Positions 43,823-53,661 of a stretch of 64,000 nt of DNA are shown here, piece after piece. The notes below the pieces were generated by a model, which saw only the letters and a program-made list of their open reading frames with translations, had not been told where the DNA came from and made no database searches. Source of the stretch: Drechmeria coniospora (taxonomy: Eukaryota; Ascomycota; Sordariomycetes; Hypocreales; Ophiocordycipitaceae); NCBI RefSeq assembly GCF_001625195.1, contig NC_054390.1, forward strand, positions 5,181,222-5,245,221. The letters are read 5' to 3'. Each line of letters opens with the position of its first letter. The stretch's first letter is position 1. The position numbers and the translations under genes are program-made.

Positions 43823-45687
43823 AGTCAGGCCCCCCCAAGACGGGCACACCCCAAGGCGGGCACCTTGATTGACAATAAGGCGGCTAACTTCAAAGCCCAG
43901 AAAAATAACATTATTAAGGCTATAATAATAAAATAAAATATCTAGACTATCTATTCAAGCTGCCATTTAAAGCAAAGGCTATTAAAGTCAAAGCTAGAAG
44001 TCAAGGCGGCTACTGGAGCCGGATCTAGTACCTGCCGAAGTCTGGCTCGAGTCTCAACAATTGTATCAATCTGTGCAAAGCGCTAATTGAGATCTTGAGT
44101 TACTTTTTGCTTCTTTTAAGGCCTAAGTCGATAGACTTGATATTCCAATTGGGCGATTTTTGCTTGGGCCTCTGCAAGGTTAGTGTTATATGCATTAAGG
44201 CCGCGGCCAATCTTCCAAAATAGCCACCTAGCAGTCCGATCAACTTGGCCAGGTGCATATACCTTTGCAACAAGCATCTGAATATCGTGCGATCGTTTAG
44301 GCGTTTGTAAAGTATTGCAGCTATGTTTAAGCTGCCCTTTATAGGCCTCGTCTTCTGGAACAGTTATAGACTTGTCTTGTAAGATAAGGCGGCTCAATAA
44401 TGGCTTTGCCATATTAATAGGCCATAATCCAGATCCTTTCCAGCCTCCCTTTATATTCCGTTCCGTAAGACCTACTATTCGGGCCTTACTGTAGCATTCT
44501 AGAAAGGTAGCCTTACCAATTGGCATTATATCTTGGCTGCCAGCTAGAAATGCAATACCTTCAATTGCCTGGCGGTAGGCTGCCTTAATTGGTAAAAAAC
44601 ACAATATATCGAGAGGCTAAAGGACGTGCAATATATATGCTAGTAAGAAAAGAAGGAAGATACCATTTTTGAAGCATTCGTATATAAAATTATTGGTTAT
44701 ATGACTTCTATGTCCATCAACAATAAGGAGCTATTTATTAGTCTATAATGCCTTCGTCCTAGGGACAAAAACCTCTTTTAGCTACTTCAATGCAATATCG
44801 TTATTAGTCCAGCCCTTATCTGTTACTGCAAAGTGCTATTGATTATATGGGGCCAATTCCTTAGGAAACCATTGGTATTAAAGGTCCTTGCCTTTAAAAA
44901 GGACTAGTGGCATTAGGGCCTGACCCGAGGCAGAAACGCACTCTACGATTGTAGCCCAATAACGCAATCCAAGCTGCTTTTTCAACTGTATCTTCTTCTC
45001 TGAACTCCCTAGGACTAGGCCATTGCTGCTAAGGCCCTCTAGGATCCCTGTTTCGTCCATATTCCATTAATGTTGGAGTAAGATAGCCTGTAGGGCCGGC
45101 AGCCTTAGTAATTGGAACCAAGACTTAATTCGAGGAATAGAGGCCCTATTTAAACGTACGCATTCGATAGACTTGCCTCGTACCGTACTGACTTCTGGGT
45201 TACGGTGCAAGAAAACTTCAATCCAGTTTTTGCCGAAAGGTTGAAGGTCTCCTCCAGCCAGAAGAATACGGCCAGCAACGACCTTTAGTTGTTGATGTAA
45301 GGGTAGTAGCCCCAATGCACCTTGGGCAAGGACCCAATCGCGTAAGTGCTTTTCTTGATCCTTAGAAAGCCGCTGTAATATTTCTTTTGCCTCTTTAATT
45401 GGAAGGCTACCGCGTAATCGGCGTTGGAGTGTTTGACGCGGAACTCCGTATTGGCGGGCAGCTTGTAGTTGCGGTAGCCCGTTTTGAATAGCATATAGAG
45501 CTATTTGGACTGTTTCTTCGGTATAGGTAGGTAGCTTAGGCATAATGGATACTAGAGGTATATTTTTATAATTGATTGTAGTTGAATTGCACGAAAAAAT
45601 GCGGTTGTAATGTAGGAAGTTGATTTGCTTGAAGGAGCTAAATGGGGTGCCCGCCTTAGGGTGTGCCCGTCTTGGGGGAGGCTGACT
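43823..45687 (-). mobile_element. Inner pogo/Fot1 transposon (1865 bp) nested at a TA site
   Basis: The ends AGTCAGGCCCCCCCAAGACG and GTCTTGGGGGAGGCTGACT are inverted repeats flanked by TA at 43821-43822 and 45688-45689. Its 280-bp left subterminal region is a diverged copy of the outer element's, so the two ends look like a tandem repeat (43543-43820 and 43823-44105). Confidence 0.9.
44116..45543 (-). pseudogene. Pogo transposase of the inner element
   Basis: The minus strand reads from MPKLPTYTEETVQIAL (psq-type HTH) and QAARQYGVPRQTLQRRL through a CENP-B-type HTH (NWIEVFLHRNPEVSTVRGKS). The DDE catalytic domain follows with first Asp in WNMDETGILEG, second in LLIVDGHRSH and third in LPLD-type text (PLDILCF). 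The C-terminus is a coiled coil ending YRLRP. At least eight in-frame stops occur, mostly TAA/TAG where related copies have CAA, CAG or TGG, which are C-to-T or G-to-A transitions. Confidence 0.85.
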
Positions 45688-45702
45688 TACTTTTTGCTTT
45701 TT

Positions 45703-47361
45703 TTAAGGCTTAAGTCGATAGACTTGATATTCCAATTGAGCGATTTTTGCCTGGGCCTCTGCAAGGTTGGTGTTATGTGCATCAAGGCCCCAGCCAATCT
45801 TCCAAAATAGCCGCCTAGCAGCCCGATCAACTTGGCCGGGCGCGTATACCTTCGCATTAAGGATTTTGATGCAACAGAGAAAAGGGGGGTCCGCCCTGAC
45901 TAGGGCTACAACGAATCAAGGATCGTAAGATGGGTCAGGATAAATCTATTGGTGTTCTTCTTCTTGATGTTGTTGCCAACCACAAGGTGTCCTCTGGGCC
46001 TGCTTAAATAGGCGCAGATGTGGACACCGCTACGTATCTAACTACCCGGATTTTAACCCCGTTACAGGCCTATTGACGCGTCGGCGCGACAGATTTGAAT
46101 GTTGTGCGATCGTTGGGGTGTTCGTAAGGTATCGTAGTTATCTTCAAGTTGTTTTCTGAGGGCCTCGTCTTCCGGAATAGCGGCAGGCTCGTCTTCCAAG
46201 ACAAGGCGGCTTATTAATAGCTTCGCCATATTAATAGGCCATAGTCTAGATCCTTTCCAGCCCCCCTTAATAGTCCGTTCCGTAAGACCTGCTACCCGGG
46301 CCTTACTATAGCATTCTAGAAAGGTAGCCTTACCGATTGGCGTTGTATCTTGGCTGCCGGCTAGGAATGCGATGCCTTTAATTGCCCGGCAGTAGGCTGC
46401 CTTGATAGGTGAAAAACATAATACGTCGAGGGGCTGGAGGACGTATAAGGCGTGTGCTGGTAAGAAAAGAAGGAAGATGCCATTTTCGAAGCATTCGTAC
46501 ATAAAATCATCGGTCGTATGACTTCCGTACCCATTAACAATATGGAGCTATTTATTAGTCTGCGATACCTTTGTCTCGGGTATAAAGGCCTCTTTTAGCC
46601 ACTTTAACGCAATATCATTATTAGTCCAGCCCTTATCCGTTGCTGCAAAGTGCCATTGATCGTATAGGGCCAATTCCTCAGGAAACCACTGGTGTTGAAG
46701 GTCCTTACCCTTAAAGAGGACCAGCGGCATCAAGGCCTGGCCCGAGGCAGAGACGCACTCCACAATTGTAGTCCAACAACGCGATCCAAGTCGCTTTTTC
46801 AGTTGCATCTTCTTCTCCGAGCTCCCTAGGACTAGGCCATTGCTGCCGAGGCCCTCTAGGATCCCCGTTTCGTCCATATTCCATCGGTGTTGGGGTAAGA
46901 TAGCCTGTCGGGCCGGCAGCCTTAGCAATTGGAACCAGGACTTGATTCGAGAGGTAGAGGCCCCATTCAAACGGGCGCATTCGATAGACTTACCTCGTAC
47001 CGTACTGACTTCCGGGTTACGGTGCAAGAAGCCTTCAATCCAGTTCTTGCCGAGGTTGAAAGTCACCTCCAGCAACGAGGATACGGCCGGCAAAGACCTT
47101 TAGTTGCTGATATAAGGGTGGCAGCCCTAACGCGCCCTGGGCAAAGACCCAATCGCGTAGGTGCTTTTCTTGGTCCTTTGAAAGCCGCTGCGATATCTCC
47201 TTTGCATCTTTTATTGGAAGGCGGCCGCGTAATCGATGTTGGAGCGTTGCGCGCGGAATTCCATACTGTCGCGCAGCTTGTTGTTGCGATAGCCCGTTTC
47301 GGATAGCATAGAGAGCTATCTGGACCGTTTCTTCGGGATAGCTAGGTAGCTTAGGCATCAA
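45703..47361 (-). pseudogene. Pogo transposase of the outer element
   Basis: It has the same domain order as the inner copy (MMPKLPSYPEETVQIAL... to YRLKP). Lesions: a frameshift near 47060-47090, a stop after ETKVSQTNK (46548-46550), the second catalytic motif changed from VDGH to VNGY (a G-to-A change removing the Asp), and the 205-230-bp foreign insert near 45860-46090. It has fewer stops than the inner copy. Confidence 0.85.
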
Positions 47362-47693
47362 GGAAGCCGTATGTAGCTTTTTTAATTAATTGCAGTTAAA
47401 ATGCACGAGAAATCGCGGTTGGAATGCATTAGGTTGATGTGCATGAAGGTGCTAAATGGGCTGCCCCACCTTGGGGGGTGCCCACCTTGGGGGGGTCTGA
47501 CTTAATTATTAGCTCATGCAAGTTGGAACGACATAGTGACGTCACGGCTGACCACAGGCTCCGACTGATTATCTCCATCGGCTATTTATAGACAGGCTAG
47601 ACAAAAGGATTCTCTGATTGCATTCTCATCAAGGTTCAGCGTATTCCCAATGAACATATATTTGGACACGCTTCCATCAAAGGATCAGTTGCA

Positions 47694-48113
47694 ATGTTTC
47701 TCGCAAGAAAGTTGGTTCCGGCACATTTCCAGCTCGTGGTGAGAATGGGTCATAATGTCGGACGCGGATGTTCTCTATCAACAGGCGCCCGCCTCAGTCA
47801 CAAAGAGTCCTCCAGTCGTATGTACCTTATCCATCCCATCGCACTCCAAACATTGATCGTGAGAAAATTTTGCTAACGAGATATCGTATTCGGCCCCACA
47901 GAGACGGAGGACTTCGACAAGCACAAGCGAGACTCGCTTGCCAAGCATAAGCGCGGCTATGGCCACTGGAAACCGGAGCTGGCAACTGACAGTGAAGAGG
48001 CCGTCAAGGCGGACCGCAATGTGGCCGCGGATATGCACGTGTTGCAGAAAAGGACTAAGAGGGCAGCAGAGGGGACGAGCAAGACAGGGACGAGCCAGCG
48101 GGATGGAATGTGA
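47694..48113 (+). CDS. Small, probably mitochondrial protein, two exons, intact
   Basis: Exon 1 (47694-47817) encodes MFLARKLVPAHFQLVVRMG..., basic and amphipathic with no acidic residue until SHKESS, a plausible mitochondrial presequence. The intron 47818-47901 (GTATGT...CACAG) joins to exon 2 (47902-48113) with QTEDFDKHKRDSLAKHKRG and the motif GHWKPELATDSEEAVKADR. The total is 111 residues with TGA at 48111-48113. Short fungal proteins with a GHW(K/H)xELAS core following a mitochondrial-type leader are common; their function is not established. The coding frame and splice sites are clean, so this is one of the few live genes here. Confidence 0.6.
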
Positions 48114-48509
48114 AGACAACTAGCAACGGTAAATTATGACGAAAACGACAATTGGCTTAGAGACGGAACACCATGCTCAACACAAAATCGGGACCAAGAT
48201 GCAAAGAAGGCAGAGGTCCAGTCGAACTCTCTCATTGGCTGCGCTTGCCCTCGTTCGCACCTTGATGCACGATTATCACGCGCGCGGGAGAGAAACCGCA
48301 TCGCCGCGGACAAATGCCGGTCGCGGAGGCGGTGCGAGGAGGATGAGCTCAAGTCCAAGCACGAGCACCTGAAAACGGAGCTTCGACGACTCTCGGTGAC
48401 CTTGTCTGAATTGATGGGGGAAACTTATGTGTTGAACATTTTGATCGAGCATGGTGACTGTGACTGCCAACCGATCCGAGGCTATCTCACCATGTTGACG
48501 TCGAGATAG
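48114..48509 (+). pseudogene. bZIP transcription factor fragment (ATF/CREB-like), no start codon
   Basis: The frame directly continues that of the preceding gene after its TGA. It contains the basic region RARERNRIAADKCRSRR followed by a leucine zipper (LKSKHEHLKTELRRLSVTL, then LNILIEHGDCDCQ) and ends at TAG 48507-48509. The HGxCxC...YL motif after the zipper is typical of ATF-like fungal bZIPs. No ATG precedes the basic region in frame, so the N-terminal part is missing or lies in an unrecognised exon. Confidence 0.6.
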
Positions 48510-48694
48510 GTAGAGCGCGGACCGGAGCCATCTGCTGCTGCTGCCAGCTAGTAATATCTGGGTTTATACGTGTGCAGCATGATAAAATTCTTTGAAGGCG
48601 CCGTTCAATAATCGCGACCGAGTTTTGGTTAACTGCGTTGGTACGGTCCGCCCAGAACCTCGCTTCGGCTGTACGACGCCTCGGTAGTGTATCG

Positions 48695-50182
48695 CTAACC
48701 TGGAGCGTCATCGTCCACGCCCTTCTCTGGATCGGCCATAGCTGGTGCCAGCCATGGGTGAAGTTTGACATCCACCAAGAGGATTCGCTTATCAGGGTTT
48801 CGTGTAAGCATATTCTGTAGTAAGTCAACTAAGTGGTCATCAACATCTTCATACTCGACGATGTTTTGGTCGCGGTACTGGGTTGTCGTGGTCTTGTTAG
48901 GACTCGTGGAAGGACGGACTGGCCGTAGTCGTCGTCGCGGTATGTAGACGTCTTCAGTTGCAATTCTCTTGAACAACTGAAATTCGTCCTCAGCAATGAA
49001 AGGCAAACGTGCAAACACTAGACAGTAGAGCGTAACCCCAAGGGACTAAACATCGATTTGTGCGGATACTTGAGGATACGTATACTCTGGGTCAGGACTG
49101 CAGAGTTCTGGCGCTATGAAGCCAGGTGTACCGATTGTCTTGAAGAGCTCGTGCTCATCGTCAAAGCGTTTTCCGTCGCATTCGACTTTTTCACGAAGAA
49201 TCTCATCGCAACTTGGTCGTCCCATGAAAGAAACGCCAAAATCGCATACTTTGATGCGACGGTCTTCGCCCCACAGGAGGTTTCCTGGCTTGATGTCTCT
49301 GTGGATTATACCGTGACTGTGTAGGCATTCGAGACCTGGCACAGCGTCTCTTAGGATAAACCGGGCTTGGTCGAAGGTGATGCATGGGACGTAGTCATAC
49401 TGTTCTGCAATGATGTCGCGAGCTCGAGTAGCGTAATGTAATGGAGTGCTGTGCGATGTGGTAGAGCCAGCTACAGTGGCAGGTTCATGTGAGAGGCCTT
49501 GCTTGCAGTCAAGTTGGCCTGCATTTGTGTTGTGGTCAAATTCCGAAGCGACATAGCAACAGTCGTCCATTGCCTGGAGCCTGGAAGTGCCTGCCCATGA
49601 AGCGAAGTAACCGCTTATAGCTGAACTCGACAGCCCTAGGGTAGTTCGTGGCAACGTATGCCTTGTAGCATTGAACTGATTCACCCTGCCTTTCTCATCG
49701 GCTGTAGCGGTAGTGTGCAAATTCGGCACAATGTATCCACTGCGAAAAATGGACATTCTCAACTTATCGGCCGCATGTCGTTTTGCTACCTCTCTGTTCG
49801 TCTCACCCTGGATTCTCTTTTGTTCGTTCTGGCAGACGTGATGAGCGCCTTTTTCGCGCCACGATATGTCTCCGAACTTGGCGTACTCGAGCACCAGGTA
49901 CACTTTGCTCTGCTCCGGGTCGTCCATAATTTCAAGCAGTGCAACAACGTTGGCGTGGCGAAAATTTCTCAGTATGATTGCCTCCTTAAGAGATGACAAG
50001 GTGCTCTGTGCGAGACGTCGTTTGGAGTGGCGTGAAATGATCTTGATTGCCACTTTTTCTCCCCTCTCAGTATCAAGGGCGAGCTTAACTTTGTTGTGAG
50101 CTCCACGGCTTAGTTCCCCGATGATCTGATACTGATTGATGGTCTTGCGGCCAGTGGGCCTATCATGGCCAATGGAAACCTT
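48695..50182 (-). pseudogene. CaMKK/SNF1-activating-type protein kinase with one nonsense codon
   Basis: The reading begins at the acceptor at 50183-50184 with QYQIIGELSRGAHNKVKLAL (glycine loop) and VAIKIISRH (catalytic Lys). About 150 residues typical of the fungal CaMKK insert follow, then the catalytic loop HGIIHRDIKPGNLLW, DFGVSF, GTPGFIAPELC and, after a TAG at 49046-49048, SLGVTLYCLVFARLPF. It ends with LLQNMLTRNPDKRILLVDV and a stop at 48695. The TAG replaces the invariant Trp of the WSLG motif (TGG to TAG). All other motifs are intact, so inactivation is very recent, or this is a sequencing error. Earlier exons (50.2-50.7 kb) could not be assigned. Relatives phosphorylate the SNF1/AMPK activation loop. 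Confidence 0.8.
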
Positions 50183-51039
50183 CTGCGATCTATGAAACGA
50201 CAGTTAGTCACAGCAGGTCGATAGGCGTTGAATCGACGGCACCGTGCAACGTATCGCAAAGCAAGTTCCGGGTACGCACTCGCGAGTCAAGAATCTGTGG
50301 AGCAGATGCGAATTGCCAAAATCTGGAGCATTTGGATTGCTCCTTGCAGCCGGGGTTGAAGCACCATCCCGGTATCTTTTCTCAATATCTTGCCTTGATT
50401 AGAGAGATAATTACTCAGGTCCTGTAGGGAATCGCTCACTTTCCGGGGGAACTAGTCCGACAGGCTCCGTCGCGCTGACTTGCTTCTCGCGGGTGGAACT
50501 AAAACATTAGTATATGATACTTTGTATGCACTGGCGACTTACCAGGGAGGAGACACCGGGACAATCCTTGTGACCGCCATTTTTGGTCTCAGCATATAGC
50601 TATAAATTGCGTTAGCCATGTCATTACTCTCATGCTGGCTGTGACGTTCTTAAATCCTCGGTGAGCTCGCCGATAACGAGTCGTGGTGCAGGCGACTTTA
50701 TATGAATCGCGATTTGCCACTTATCCACCGGGATGTCGATCGTTGATCGTTGTGAACCGTGGTTTATGGGTACAGTGGGCACCAATTATTTAGCCTTCGT
50801 TCAAATTTGACAAGACTCGCAGGAGCGAGGCGAGGACAGTCACTACGACGAATGGTAGAACACACACTGACGTCACCGGCGTCTTGGTTCTCGCAGCCCA
50901 AAAGACCCCCAGTCCGTCAAGTGTGGGGGAACAACAGCTGCCACAATAACCCCTGCTTGCATTCTGCTTGCTGTAGCCATTTCTATTGGTTCAGGTGCTA
51001 ATGGCCTCTGCTGTCGAGCGAAGGTGTCTGTTTATCATG
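50183..51039. other. Probable kinase 5' exons and promoter; nothing assignable
   Basis: No clear coding exon is recognised on either strand. A splice acceptor for the kinase lies at 50183-50184. A plus frame at 50759-51001 has no known domain. Confidence 0.35.
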
Positions 51040-51845
51040 GTTTCCCGGCACTTGGATCGTGCAAGTCCGTAAGCGACCGGGCTGGCCGATGGACTGGACC
51101 TGCCGCACAGCTTCGGCGAAGGCATTAGTCACGGCTTTGATTCAAGATCCTGAAGCTGCCCAAAGGGTTGTGGCACTTCATCAGGATCTGTCCGAAACCC
51201 TACCCAGTCAAAGTCGACCATGTCAACCGCATGACAGTCCTGGACGAGATGGGCGATGTCCGAGGTGGAGCGGCCGAAGCGTTCGGCAAGGAAAACGATG
51301 CCCAGATTGCGAAGATAACGTGGCTCAGCAACAGGGACGTTCCGAAGGCATATGGTTCCATGGTCGTGTACTTCACCAAAAAAGGCTCAGATGCGAAGAG
51401 GCTAATAGCGGAGGGCTTTTTCTATGCCGGAGGAGAATCTGGATATGCTGGGATCTTCGAACGCCGGCCTCGCCCAGACCGGTGTTACAACTGTCAACAC
51501 GTTGGCCATAAAGCCTTCCAGTGCAGCAAGATCCAGGCTTGTGGCAAATGCGCTAAAGAAGGCCACCATCACAGCTCCTGCAACGAGACCATCTTCAAGT
51601 GCGTGCTTTGTGGAGGCCCTCATGAGTCGTTTAGCAGAAACTGCAAGAAGCTGTACCCTTCTCTGCATGAGTAGCACACTTCGAATAATCCAACTTAATG
51701 TCCGAAAACGCGGCGAAGTACACGATAACTTGATGAACGACAAATATATTCAGAATGCAGCGGTTCTGGCCATACAGGAACCACAAGCGCGAATGATTAA
51801 GGGCCGTCTTTTGACAACACCGATGGGGCATCATAAGTAACGCTG
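51040..51845 (+). mobile_element. 5' fragment of a Tad-like LINE (ORF1 zinc knuckles and start of ORF2)
   Basis: The frame 51168-51674 encodes an ORF1-like protein: VDHVNRMTVLDEMGDVRGG, AKITWLSNRDVPKAYGSMVV and then three cysteine knuckles (RCYNCQHVGHKAFQCSK, CGKCAKEGHHHSSC, CVLCGGPHESFSRNC) and a stop at 51672-51674. ORF2 then begins STLRIIQLNVRKRGEVHD and ...AVLAIQEPQARMIKG, the start of an endonuclease domain, and breaks at 51840. This part is complementary to the 3' pieces at 33.8 and 42.1 kb. Confidence 0.85.
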
Positions 51846-52519
51846 AGACCCTGGTAGGAATGAAACTATTCACTGGCAAAGGCAGGCTTCTGGAGACATT
51901 GCGCGGGAAGGGCTCTGATTTTTTTTGAGCACCGAACATAACGCTGTGCCGTTCAGTGCGTTCACCATCCGGCTGATGTGGGTGGTGACCCGCGCTGCCC
52001 ATGGCGACTGCACCAGCACCAGCACTGTTGTTAAAGCTACCGTCTTTATAAAATGGAAAGGCTTGCCATCGTGTGCATGCCTCTTGAGCGACTTAAAGCA
52101 TCGTAGACATCTCATAATACAGAAGTACTAAGCATTTACAGCACAGCCCCTCCAATATGTGTCAGTCTCGACACCGCGAGTGCCGTAATTGATCTCCTCC
52201 AAGAGGTCGCCACCATCACCGCAAGACGGTTTCCTTTTAGCGCGCACGCACCGCCATGCCCGCGTGAGGTGCAGTGGATACGACCGCCCGAGAAAGCAAC
52301 AGGTATAACGCCCGCTAGCTCTTCAGGAAACTACCTGGGAAAGGTTCATTTGTGGGCCAGGCCGACGATGGCTCGAAGCCGGAATTGTCTGCCTAAACTT
52401 TCCAGTTCAGTCTCTGCCGTTCTGTTGCGCGACCGTGGGCGGCGTGCTGCTTTCCATCGATGCAGCCTGCGCAAGTGGGCCTCACTGAGCAAAGAAGCTT
52501 TGTGGACGTCGGTGGCTGC
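51846..52519. other. Unassigned sequence downstream of the LINE fragment
   Basis: Short frames on both strands show no recognisable domain. The block ends where the 355-bp dispersed repeat begins. Confidence 0.3.
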
Positions 52520-52874
52520 TACTGCAGAGGCCATGTTGTGGGGCTTTCCGTAGCCAATTGTCCGTTTGACAACTTTGACGACGCCGTCGGAGGCGCCGCT
52601 CGCCACGCTGTGTCGTCCAGTTTCTCACACGAAGAAAACTGACGTCGGGCTTGATGCAGATGCAAGTCCAGAATGGCCTCTGAGAATAGGACGGACCTGA
52701 TGTCCACTTGCTCTCCAGAAGGCACTGTGCGACCGGAATCGTTGGTGCCCCACGTTGGCAACAGCCAGAAGCGCACTCGCCTTTGTGGTCGACACATGAG
52801 CAGTTCGTCCACTTGGACTCGAGACAGCGCCCCTTGTGCTGTCACGTCATCCGATTCTTGATGCCCAGTGAGGT
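52520..52874 (-). repeat. 355-bp dispersed repeat, copy 1 (inverted relative to copy 2)
   Basis: The minus strand reads ACCTCACTGGGCATCAA at 52874 down to CCTCTGCAGTA at 52520. It matches the plus-strand copy at 62769-63123 over its whole length, with only scattered substitutions and small indels (roughly 94% by eye). The identity stops sharply at both ends. It is open in one minus frame but has no recognisable protein. Confidence 0.85.
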
Positions 52875-53317
52875 CTGTGTAGAGCAAGAAGAGGATCAGG
52901 GACGCGGGGGATCCTTATGGGAGCCCACAAGACAGTAGTTCAGTCGCCGTAGCTGCCTCCTGGAACCTCACACTTGCTGAGTGTTCTTCCATAAAAGAGC
53001 CAACCCAGTTAATGAGGTGGCCTGGCCATCCTTGGTCCCTCATACTGCAGAGCATCCTATTCTTTTGGGCGATTCTGCCGAAAAAGTTGCCCGGAATCTG
53101 GGTAGGCTGACTTAAGGTACAACCAGACGTCTGCTGGATCTGTCGGGAGCATATAACCTTAAGTTTCTAACCTTTTACACACAAATCGCAGAACAATTCT
53201 AGCATCCTCAAGCTGTCAGGAACGTGAGCTCACCATAACCCTCTCGTATTTTTCACACTCTGGGCGTCTATTACGTTCTGTATCTGTATAATCACCTGGC
53301 CCCTGGTCTCGTTCTAC

Positions 53318-53560
53318 GTCCCATTCACGTTCTGCTCCTCAGTCACGTTCTGCGCCCTGCTCACGTTCTGCGCCTTAGTCACGTTCTGCGCCCCGCTTAC
53401 GTTCTGCGCCTCAGTCTCGTTCTGCGCCGCGATCACGTTCTGCGCTGCGGTCACGTTCTGCGCCTCGGACACGTTCTGCGCCTCAGTCACGTTCTGCGCC
53501 CTAGTCACTCTCCGCACCCTACTCACATTCTGCACCCTGCTCACATTCTGTGGCCTCTCT
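53318..53560. repeat. 18-bp minisatellite
   Basis: About thirteen tandem units of the type CACGTTCTGCGCCTCAGT are present. On the minus strand they are in frame and encode six-residue repeats such as TEAQNV, SGAQNV and TAAQNV. There is no evidence of a surrounding gene. Confidence 0.9.
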
Positions 53561-53661
53561 GCAACCTTTCACGCATTGCGCCTCACATCTCAGTCTCGAT
53601 GATCACTGATACTATTGAATTAGATCATCGCCGTGATTCGCCGTAAGCCGTCATACTGGAT

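Larger units (their letters stand above)
43543..47502 (-). mobile_element. Outer pogo/Fot1 transposon with TA target duplication, interrupted by a second pogo
   Basis: The left end reads TA-AGTCAGACTCCCCCAAGG and the right end reads TTGGGGGGGTCTGACT-TA, an inverted repeat with TA at 43541-43542 and 47503-47504. The transposase gene is on the minus strand (47361 to 45703). The inner element sits at a TA in the outer one: sequence before 43821 (GATCTTGGGC) and after 45689 (CTTTTTGC) is contiguous in uninterrupted copies. About 205-230 bp of unrelated DNA (roughly 45860-46090) also replaces a short piece of the transposase. Confidence 0.9.

Noticed and set aside
53318..53560. CRISPR-like array
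   Set aside because: Units are contiguous 18-bp minisatellite copies with no unique spacers, and the window is eukaryotic.
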